Of a stretch of DNA of 64,000 nt, positions 25,310 to 33,634 are shown in pieces. Origin of the DNA: Isoperla grammatica (lineage: Eukaryota; Arthropoda; Insecta; Plecoptera; Perlodidae); NCBI GenBank assembly GCA_945910005.1, contig OX246747.1, positions 40,771,353 through 40,835,352 on the forward strand. Reading direction: 5' to 3'. How positions within the stretch are numbered: position 1 is the stretch's first letter; each line of letters starts with the position of its first letter. The translations under genes and the position numbers were made by a program. The notes beneath the pieces were generated by a model. It ran no database searches. It worked only from the letters and a program-made list of their open reading frames with translations, and was not told where the DNA came from.

Positions 25310-27428
25310 CCCGGGGTCATCGCCAGCGAGAGTTTCTTCCTCCGTCTCGTCTCGTCGCGCGCTAAGTCCGAAGGAGACTTCTGCGTGACGAACATCCTCC
25401 GTACCGACCCGTCGCTGTCGGAGCCGCTCGCGACCCTCGACCCCGAGGGAACGCCCGGCACGGCAAACTTGAACGCGTCTTCGCGCTCCCCCTCCCCTCC
25501 CTTCTTATTCTTCTTCTTCTTTTTCTTCTTTGGTGCACTCTCGGCGTTGGAGGATTCGAGCCTTTCTTCGTCCTTCTCTGCCATGTTCTGATCTTCCTCT
25601 TTCTCCCCGTCCTTCTTCTTTCTTTTCTTCTTCTTCTTCTTTGGCACGCTCTCGGCCACGGCGTTGGCAGATTCGGCCATTTCCTCCTTCGCTACGCTCT
25701 TTGTTTCGTCTTTCTCCTTGTTTTTATGCTTATTTTTCTTCCGTTTGCTCTTCGACTCGTCGACTTGAAGAGTTTGCGATGACTCTGGAATCTCCTTGAA
25801 TTCTAGTCTTGTCGCTACGCTCTGTTTGTTGTCGTTCTCCTGGTTTTTATGCTTCTTTCTTTTCTTCTTCTTCTTGCTACTTGACTCGACTTGCATGGTC
25901 TGGAATTCGGGAATCTCGTCACACTCTGGCTGTTTCTCCTCGGCTTTTCCTAACGACCTTTCTGATTCCGGGACTTGCCCTTCATTACTCTCTTCGTATT
26001 TGTCCTTCTTTTTCTTATTCTTCTTCTTCTTCAACTTGGTGACTTGCGGCGACTGGAATTCAGAAATCTCCTCGGACTTTGGCCGTTCTTCCACGATGTT
26101 CGCTCGCGAGCTTTCCGGAACTTGCCCGTCGCGTTTCTCCCCGTCTTTACCCTTATGTTTCTTCTTCGTCTTGTTGACGTGCAAGGACGTCTGGGACTCG
26201 GTAATGTCATCAAACTCCAGCCGTTCCTCCACCGCGACTCTTCCCAGCGAAGTTTCGGGAACTTGGTCCTTCTCCCCGTCTCTGTCCCTCTTCTTTTTCT
26301 TCTTTCTATGACCCTGTTCCGTCCCGCGTAGTACAAAGTCTTCCCTCACCTCCACGCCAGAGTCCTCGAACGTCGAGGACTCCCTCCTCGACCTCTTTGG
26401 AAGCGGCTCATCCCTCGTCGACTCGGATTCGGACTTTCTCCTCTTGCCGGTCATCGCCTTCGCACCGGCGGCGTGCGAACGTTCGCTCTCGTTCCGTCTA
26501 CGCTTGTGGGACGAGACTTCGGTCCCCTCGCTCGTCGAGTCCCCTCGGTCCGTCTTCCCCTCCCTCGCAGACGTCATCACCTTCTCGGTCTGCTTGCGGA
26601 GGAGCTCGTTGAACAGCTGCGCAGACTCGCAACGCTCTTCCGTGTTCATCTCGAACTCTCGGCTCTTGCGCGGGGCGAGGTTGGTGGGCGTCGAGGTGTG
26701 GGTGACGTGACGGAAGAAGCTGACATCTTGCGCCGCGATCGGCGGGCCGCTCTCATCTTTGCGTACGTCACCCTCGCCGGCTCTCGCTTCGACAGACATG
26801 CTACCTTCCCCACTCTTGTCTTTCTTCGTCTTTTTATCTTTGTGTTTTCCACCCTCGTGGACAAACACGCTACCTTCCCCACTCTTGTCTTTCTTCTTGG
26901 ATTTCTTGTGTCCTTCACTCTCGTCGGCTCTTCGGTCGACAAACAACACGCCAGCTTCTCCACTCTTGTCCTTTCTCTTTCCATGTGCTCCACTCTCGTC
27001 GGCTGTCGGGACCGCGTGGACAAACGTGCTACCCGCCTCGCCTTCGCTCTTGTCTCTCTTGGATTTCTTCTTCTTCTTCTTCTTCGAGCCGTCTCTGCTC
27101 TGAAGCGGCAAGCCCGATTCGGACGGCTCGTCCACAGGTTTATCCTGCCCAGAGTCCTTCTTGCCGGCGAGTGAGGCGGCGACCGACTCCAGCGTCCAGC
27201 GTCTCAACTCTTCCAACCTCGCCTGTATCTCGTCGGCTGCCTCTCTCCTCTCCCTCTTCTTCTCCTCCTTCTTCGACCGTTTGTCTCCCGCGTCTGGGGC
27301 TTCCACCGCTGCGGCGGGCGCGGTCGCTCTCTCGTTCTCCGTCTCGGACTTTCTCCGTTTCGACGCCTTGCGGACTTTGATCGCAGCGTCGTGGGACTTG
27401 TCTCGCTCGCGGATAAGATCCTCGTACG
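25303..27428 (-). CDS. POLR1G: POLR1G exon 5: lysine-rich C-terminal tail
   Basis: The last coding exon starts after a CTTCCAG acceptor, restores a split GCG (Ala) codon, and runs 707 further residues to TGA at 25305-25303. It opens with YEDLIRERDKSHDAAIKVRK, then consists of tandem-like segments of polylysine alternating with acidic/Ser-rich stretches (KKKDKSGE, ExxEFQxxQV). The low-complexity basic tail is typical of the family but longer than in vertebrates. Frequent TTC/TCC triplets on the opposite strand make several long antisense frames that are not genes. Confidence 0.82.
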
Positions 27429-30400
27429 CTGGAAGCGGAAAACACGAGTTAGGTCGTTGCAAGTCGAGAGCGGGAGAGTAAATGGTTACCTATCCTAACC
27501 GTAAGCCGAGGAGAACTTAAATGAAAAAAATAAATATATTAATATAAATAGAAATGTACGACTAATACGAACAAATAGACCACTTCTTCTTGTTCTTCTT
27601 CTTCTTCTTAATGCCCACATTTGGCTACTATGACATCATGCAGGATCTGGTGCAAACCAATAGACATGCTTCTTATTCCTGCCTCTTCATGCTGCTCAGC
27701 ATAGCGTCACATTCACCTGCCACTTCTAAACACAGGCGACTCCTATGTTGTTCCCCATTCTCCCCCCCCCCCCCCCCCCCCCTCCCGTATGTGGTTGTAA
27801 TTCTTTTAGTTACTGAGAGGAGAAGCTGTCAGTTCGGGGGAAATGTTTTACGAGTGTTATTAAACAAATAGCTGGAAAAACGCCAGAATTTAAGGCCTTT
27901 TGTGCGTTTCTTCAATAACCTGTGACATCCGTTATATTATAAACATTTCGGAATTATGTGGGGCTAGATTTGATCAAGGTCTATCTATAGATTAGATATT
28001 CTCTCGATAGAGGATGCAAAATTGATGACAATGCTTGCATGGAATTACACAACAGTAATATTACAAATTGTCTAATTTAATGCCAACGTACAACCTTCAT
28101 TTTTAATCCCTTCCTTTATAATACTAGCCTCCTCGCATCGTTCCGAAACGTTGACGGTCGATCACGTTGTCTTAAAGACGCGCACAAAGACACTTAGATT
28201 CACCCGCTATAACTAAGCCATTCGTGTCGAACACTTGGGGTCACGCGGGGTCAGGGTCGCGACCTCACCTGATCCGAAGAGCGGATGTCGCAGCTTGAGT
28301 CCGGGGGGCAGGGCGACTCTCTCCCGGTCGACGGCCGTGAAGAACGGAGGAATCTTCGGGACCCTCAGCGACCGCGTGATCACGATCTGGCCCACAGCCG
28401 GGACAGGCACTGCGGACATAGAGACACGCGGACATAGAGACATGTGGACATAGAGACTAGGGAAGACGACGGGTACCCGGGTACCCGATACCCGCCCGAC
28501 GAAGTCGGGTACGGGTTTGTGTTTTCTCTACCCGTTTACCCGACAAAACCCGGTTCCTGAAATTGAGAACCGCCAATTAGCTAAATGTTTTGAATTTGAA
28601 CTGATTCATCTGTCATTACGTATTTCATTTTTGTGCTCGGCGGTATTACCCTAAGAAATAGAATCGCGCCTATAAATAAACTCTCCACTTTGATAGTTTC
28701 TCTTTTGTTCATGCCGCCCGATTGCATTGACAGCATGAACTGCTACTCTACACCCCCCGCCCCCTCTTTCTTTCTCCCAAAGCACACAACCATTCGACAC
28801 TTCAACGGGCCGGTCTGCCCGTGGCCTTGAGCTTGAGTGGCAGCTGTGACGCATTGTTTCATCCCGCTCCGATCTTCGACCCCCCGCGCTGTTGTAACTT
28901 TCTCTTGTCATGGGTGTTCAACTTTTCATCGCGAAATATAATGAAACATCCTAATCCCTGCTACTACAATACACTATTTGTGGTGTTATTTTCGACGAGA
29001 GCGATATTGAGCGGTTGATTTGACACCCCACATGATTTTTTAGTTTTATTAGGCCTAGGCCTACCCGGGTAACCCGCGGGTATAGTGAACGGGTACCCGG
29101 GTCGTAAAAAAGTCGGGTTTCGTCATCCCTAATAGAGACACGCGGACATAGAGACATGCGGACATAGACACCCGGATATAGAGACACCTGGTCACCAGGC
29201 AACCTACCCCGCGAGAACAGGGTCGCCAACCGTAGGTGGACACCCACCCGCTTGTAGGGATGGGAAGGTTTAACGTTTAAATAAATAAATAAATTTCCAT
29301 TTACAGTCTACCCACTCAGTAATAAAACTGATTTGCAGTGGGGAACTTTAATTTAAAGTGGCTAAGGGCCGGTATTTCAATGTCCAGTTAAAATTTACTT
29401 TTCAGTTAAATTGTTCACCGTGACAACGGCCAATAGAAACACACCAAACTGGGCTTACCTGACAGTTAAATTTACTTGGCACTTTAACTGGACATTGAAA
29501 TACCGGCCCTTAACCAACCTTGTACGCTTCGAACACCATCGACGAGTGAGCGATAACCAATCAAAGATCGACATTTCAAATACGAAACAAATGAATCAGT
29601 AAACGTGTTGTAAGTATAAACGTGTTGTGGTGGGTTAGAGGTTATTAAATTTGTCACAGGGTTAGTAACTGTTCTGTTAGTAAGGTTATATATAAATAAA
29701 CAGGAATATCACACAAATTGTGATTTTGACATCTGTTTGATCCATAGACTAGTATTGTTTAAGTTCAAAATGTTTTGGTTGGGTGGGGATCTGAACTTAG
29801 AGGGGGGGGGGGGTTAATGACCCTCATTCATCACAGCTCTCAGGTATCAAGTAGTGTTTTCAAATGTCTTCTTTGCAGCTGTGAGGGCAGGGGCGGACTG
29901 GGATGAAAAGGCCCGGGATGCTGGGTTTCGGGGGGGCCCGCACGAGGTGGCGTGGCGCAGCTGGGGTCTGATGCAAAGCCCCAGCCGGCGGTGGCAAATA
30001 CCCAAAAGGCGTTAACATTTTTTGGGGTTGCATTAAATTTTATGGCCTAAAATACGATTTTAGGGCGCGATTAATAGAGGCAGCCCTACCAGTAGCAAAA
30101 TAATTTCCATTATATTCAATTAATTACATTAAATATTTACAATAAATATTACAATAAATTAGGGATGCACACGATAATCGATATTATCGTTCGATATTCG
30201 ATATGCAATAAAATTTCGATAATCGATAGTACAAATATTATCGAATGGTCTGATTTCTAAAAAAGCCGGTTCGTAAAGCATTATTTGGTTCTTCTCGGAC
30301 CTTTCTAGTATTGAAATACTCAAAGATACCGCCAAAATACTAGGCCTCGGGCCTCGTAAAATGTGATATACTCTCAGCAGTGTCACGTCAGATGTGTCCA

Positions 30401-32873
30401 AGTAATGTTGCCATATTGTTATGTGCTCGATTAGGCGACATATCACTGAAACTGTAAAAGATTACTTCAATTTTGTAAATTTATTATCGTTCGATATTAT
30501 CGATCGATAATGCAGTCATCTTTCGATTATCGATAGTTTTTTTTTTATCGATGTGCATCCCTACAATAAATTCAATTATAATTTCAAAATAATACTTATA
30601 GGCCTAGATAGAGTGGGGTAAAGATTTTTTTAGGCAATATACAGGGAAGTATTTACATCATAGGAACTCTCTGGTAGCAGCCCGGGGGCCCGGATTTGCC
30701 CAGGGGCCCAGGGTGCGATCGCATCCCGCCATCCCTAGCCAATCCGCGCCTGTGTGAGGGAGTACAAGGGATCATTTACGAAGTGTTGAGACTACTTAAA
30801 TCAGAATGTTAACAGATTATTTGGGCGGTCAACCGTTTAAACGCGATTAGTTTGTGGGTTCAAACGTTTATAGGAAAACAGCTGGTTTTTCCCGTCCCCA
30901 CTAGTTATACCCACCGGCTTGTATCCGATTGGTCGCTCGGCTCCTGAGTAGGCAGGTCCTGTCCCGCGGGGCCGCGTGTCTCAACGCCTCGGCCCGGTAC
31001 TCGTGCGTTCCACCCTCGCCCTCCATGGTGAACTTGGACGTTCCCTTCAGGTTGATGAGCTGGCCGAGTAGCAGCTCCTTGGACACGTCGCTGGGAGTCT
31101 GGACCATCCAGACCTGCGGAACGCACGACATTAGTATCTCAAGTAGGGGACTTGAGTAACATGAATAAATAGCTGAAGTAAGTGACTTTAGTATGGGACT
31201 TAAGTATGTGATTCAAGTAACTTACCTCGTCATCTGACCCCAGGTCCTCGACGCAGAGCATCGACGTTGAATCGTCCATCTTAAATTGGTCGGGTGGCAG
31301 CGCCGATTCCAACTGGAAAGAGTCCAAAGTTAATACACCGGTACGTTCGGTGATACAGTTCGATTTAAAATCGAGATGCACTTTGAATGCAGACGGCAAT
31401 CTCTGCCATTTCATCAAGAGAACAAAGAATGAACTAGAAGCTAAAAGACAAGAAAGACTAAATTGTAGTCACGTTTGTTTAAACACAATTGCATGTCATA
31501 CGTACTGTTGGCTTGTCACTGGGGGCGTGTGATTTCCTCAGTGTCGATTCGACTGCGTCCGAGTCGGAGTTGCTGTCACTGTCGCGACTTTGAGTCGGTC
31601 GTCGACCAATCAGAGCATCCTTAGCGTGCTCATGTGCAGCTTTCGGCATGGATTTGCTGGTAGACGGAAGACGATCGCTTTCTGAATCGCTGGACGAATC
31701 GGAGTTCGACTTTTGATGCCCACGGGATCTGCTTTCGGTATCGGAGATCGGAATATCCTTAACACGCTTCGGTGCAGCTTCTTGCAATGATCTACTGGTA
31801 GAGGGGCCATGATCGCTTTCTGACTCGCTCGCCGAATCAGAGTTTGGTTTCTGGTGCGCAAACGATCTGCGTTCGGAGATTGTTTCTGAAGCCTTACGAG
31901 AAGAGGATTTTAATGGTATATTAGAACTAGTAATTGCCTTAGAACTATTTACATTTTGGTTGTTTGAATAAGATGTAGTCACTTTAGTGTTTGATTGTGA
32001 AGCACTTGCGATGTTGTCCGAACCACTTGAATCGCTGTCTGAGAGCGCGTGAAAACTGGTACTTGGTTGTTGCGTTCGATTTGTTGTTAGGGAGGGTAGG
32101 CCTAGGCCTAGGCCTACTCTTGGTTTGAGACTGAGAGATGATGGTTTATTCAAGGTAGGCCTAGAAGGAACTGTAGGCCTACTCTCGTCTGAAGAATCAC
32201 TTTCCGACGAGTACTTGTTACCGAGAGAATTAGTTATATTGGATGTTCGGACAGTTGGCAGATTATTGTGCAACACCAAATTACCATGCTTGGTCAGAGA
32301 TTGAAGATTGCGTTGTTCATTGGAGTCACTTGATGATTCACTGTCTGACATTCTGTGACTTTCAGAAAACTGTTTTATGTTCGATTGCAAACGTGTTGTT
32401 GACGCAGCAGAATTTTGAACAGGCCTAGCCTTCAGTGTGACTTCTGGACTAGAATCTTCTTCCGAATCGCTTGAAGAATCAGGCAATAAAATATTTTTCA
32501 CTGGTCTTGGCAAAGGTTTAGCAATCGATAGCACACGATTATTTTCATTTGAAGAACTGTCCGAGGAAGAACTTTCCGACTGCTTTGGTATGTTTACTTT
32601 GTGTTTACCCATTATAAAACCCGACCGCTCCAGCTTGTCGCCAGCTGCGGACAGACCCAAACCACTGTCTACGGACCCGTTACAAGGCACACTGGTAATT
32701 CTGGTAATTGTCGGACCGGGTACTCTAACCAAACGTTTCCTTTTAGGTGGCGTTAAAAATATGTCTGCAGTAGAGCTAAAAGAACACACGCTTTCTACGT
32801 CGGAGCTCAGCTTGGGTCTTGCTTGACCATTAAAGGGTAAACTGGATAAGTCTTTTGCTGGATACTCGAGCAT
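25303..32873 (-). CDS. POLR1G: POLR1G-like RNA polymerase I subunit (CD3EAP/PAF49/RPA34 family), five exons
   Basis: Joining 32873-31506, 31312-31226, 31113-30915, 28409-28269 and 27428-25303 on the minus strand gives an uninterrupted frame of 1306 residues; every junction has GT and AG ends and matching phase (0, 0, 1, 1). Identity rests on exons 2-4. Exon 3 opens with VWMVQTPSD, which matches the ELWLIQAPAD block of the vertebrate protein, and exon 4 carries a PPGLKxRxxxFG-like block, also conserved. The family forms a heterodimer with POLR1E (PAF53) that binds RNA polymerase I in the nucleolus and supports rRNA transcription. Residues 1-456 (exon 1) are Ser/Asp/Glu-rich with CK2-type acidic serine clusters; residues from about 599 are dominated by KKKKKK and KSGE runs, like the basic tail of the vertebrate protein. 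The vertebrate protein is about 510 residues and lacks the long N-terminal part, so exon 1 is the least certain piece. The ATG has A at -3. The gene is divergent from EIF2B3. Confidence 0.8.
27429..28268 (-). other. POLR1G intron 4
   Basis: An 840-base intron between exon 4 and exon 5. It holds a TTC-rich stretch at 27583-27608 and a homopolymer of about 21 C at 27762-27782. Confidence 0.75.
28269..28409 (-). CDS. POLR1G: POLR1G exon 4
   Basis: The 141-base exon runs from a GTCCGCAG acceptor to a TCAG|GTGAGG donor. The split codon with exon 3 restores GTG (Val). It encodes PVPAVGQIVITRSLRVPKIP and then a PPGLKLRHPLFGS block, matching the conserved PPGLRxRFxxFGG motif of the family. The acceptor lies inside short GACATAGAGACA repeats. 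Confidence 0.82.
28411..28457. repeat. GACATAGAGACA short tandem repeat, left part
   Basis: About three copies of a 16-base unit CGGACATAGAGACACG beside the exon 4 acceptor. The array is split by the hAT element; its right part is at 29132-29190. Confidence 0.85.
28458..29131. mobile_element. Non-autonomous hAT-type element, 674 bp
   Basis: Ends are TAGGGAAGACGACGGGTACC on the left and, reversed, TAGGGATGACGAAACCCGAC on the right. An exact 8-bp target duplication ATAGAGAC lies at 28450-28457 and 29132-29139, the length typical of hAT transposons. The interior has GGGTACCCGGGTACCCG-type palindromes at both ends and no transposase frame. It sits in POLR1G intron 3. The target lies within a short repeat, which slightly weakens the duplication as evidence. 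Confidence 0.8.
29280..29600 (-). mobile_element. SINE S1, 5'-truncated, split by a MITE
   Basis: It matches the 3' two-thirds of S1 in reverse (CCCACTCAGTAATAAAACTG, ATCGACGAGTGAGCGATAACC written as the plus strand ACCATCGACGAGTGAGCG). It ends abruptly near 29600 without the tRNA head. A 146-bp MITE interrupts it at 29365-29510. Confidence 0.8.
29365..29510. mobile_element. 146-bp MITE with perfect 28-bp terminal inverted repeats
   Basis: The first 28 bases (from AGGGCCGGTATTTCAATGTC) are exactly reversed at 29483-29510. TA dinucleotides flank both ends (29363-29364 and 29511-29512), suggesting a Tc1/mariner-like target. The uninterrupted SINE copies elsewhere show the empty site. Confidence 0.88.
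29888..30752. mobile_element. Non-autonomous hAT element (outer), interrupted
   Basis: Ends CAGGGGCGGACTGGGATG and, reversed, CAGGCGCGGATTGGCTAG. An exact 8-bp duplication TGTGAGGG lies at 29880-29887 and 30753-30760. The second element at 30160-30563 is nested in it; without that insert it would be about 453 bases. No transposase frame. Confidence 0.85.
30160..30563. mobile_element. Nested hAT-type MITE, 404 bp
   Basis: Ends TAGGGATGCACACGATAATC and, reversed, TAGGGATGCACATCGATAAA, with exact 8-bp duplication CAATAAAT at 30152-30159 and 30564-30571. The subterminal regions are packed with TATCGATA/ATTATCG palindromes. Confidence 0.88.
30915..31113 (-). CDS. POLR1G: POLR1G exon 3: dimerisation-domain core
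   Basis: The exon is 199 bases, with acceptor CCGCAG and donor G|GTGGGT (phase 1). It encodes VWMVQTPSD followed by a strand-rich segment containing LINLKGTSKF and THEYRAEAL, aligned by eye with the vertebrate POLR1G segment that runs from ELWLIQAP to HRYRVLSS. This is the strongest homology block of the gene. Confidence 0.85.
31226..31312 (-). CDS. POLR1G: POLR1G exon 2
   Basis: These 29 codons lie between a TTCCAG acceptor and a GAG|GTAAGT donor, both phase 0. The start LESALPPDQF corresponds to the short conserved motif just before the dimerisation domain in this family (vertebrate form FSCPPNFTA). The end is acidic, leading into VWMVQ of exon 3. Confidence 0.8.
31506..32873 (-). CDS. POLR1G: POLR1G exon 1: serine/acidic-rich N-terminal extension
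   Basis: This open frame of 456 codons ends exactly in phase 0 at a GTACGT donor (ACA|GTACGT). It is rich in Ser, Asp and Glu, with repeated SDSES/SSSDS clusters and two similar blocks around SDSxSExExD followed by GPSTSRSLQEAAPKR or LPSTSKSMPKAAHEH, which look like an internal duplication. No folded domain is recognised. It joins the conserved exon 2 without a frame break. A separate gene, or an alternative first exon, remains possible because vertebrate homologues have nothing like it. Confidence 0.6.
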
Positions 32874-33486
32874 ACTTTCGCAAGCGCTGGGTGAAATGAA
32901 ATGGGCCTAAGTCAGGTCCAACCCTAGGCCTGAAAGGCAATGGCATTCTAGGCCTAGGCCCCTGCGCGAATGTCGATGGTTGACGCACAACCTAGGCCTA
33001 GAAAGTAAGATAACACCCGTTAGATAGGCCTAAATTAATTAATCTATTGAGCTTTAATGAACAAATAGAAAGAGTGTACTGAATTACGATTATTAAAACT
33101 AACGCACGTGTAATCTTACCTATTGGGTTCATACAAACAACAACAAGGCCTGTCCTAACCTAAGAACAACACGCGCAAACAACAACGAGGCCTGTCCCAT
33201 AGAGAAATAGCCTGTCCTAACCTGCAAAAAACTGGAGCCATTCTATTCCAGTGTTGTCAACCCCGGAATAAAAAACTTCACAGCCATGCTCACAGCCTTG
33301 TGAATGGTTTTTCTAGGGGGTGTAACTTGCATGCGTTGCACTATTGCGTATTTCCGGTCTGCACCATAAAGTTATAAACCTGCACCGCAAGAGTGCAGAG
33401 CAAACAAACAAACAAACATAGTCGCAATCCAAGGTCGCAATGCCAAATGGCGCATCAGCTGTGAATGTAAATACAACCTATTTATT
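32874..33486. promoter_or_regulatory. Shared divergent promoter region of POLR1G and EIF2B3
   Basis: These 613 bases separate the two start codons. Visible elements are an ETS-like TTTCCGGT at 33351-33358, a TATAAA at 33373-33378 pointing at EIF2B3, and an imperfect repeated motif built on AACAACAAGGCCTGTCC at about 33137, 33176 and 33207. AGGCCT hexamers cluster at 32950-33030. Promoter function is inferred from the head-to-head layout; no start site can be read from sequence alone. Confidence 0.55.
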
Positions 33487-33634
33487 ATGGAGTTCCAAGC
33501 CGTTGTTTTAGCTGGAGGTAAAGGTTCTCGTATGACAGAGATAACGTCAGGACGACCCAAATGTTTGTTACCAGTTGGAAATCAACCTTTGGTGTGGTAT
33601 CCCCTTCAAATGCTCGAGAGAGCTGGGTTTCAAG
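33487..33634 (+). CDS. EIF2B3: EIF2B3 exon 1
   Basis: It holds the start codon and the nucleotidyltransferase signature GGKGSR. The donor is CAAG|GTAAGC, phase 1. The ATG is chosen because MEFQAVV is the family's N-terminus. Confidence 0.93.

Noticed and set aside
26473..27174. 233-codon plus-strand frame opposite POLR1G exon 5
   Set aside because: Antisense shadow of a lysine-codon-rich exon (TTC/TCC triplets).
27140..27481. Extension of POLR1G exon 5 upstream of 27428 as a separate gene start
   Set aside because: An in-frame ATG exists at 27462, but the CTTCCAG acceptor at 27429 and the phase match with exon 4 fit the family alignment better.
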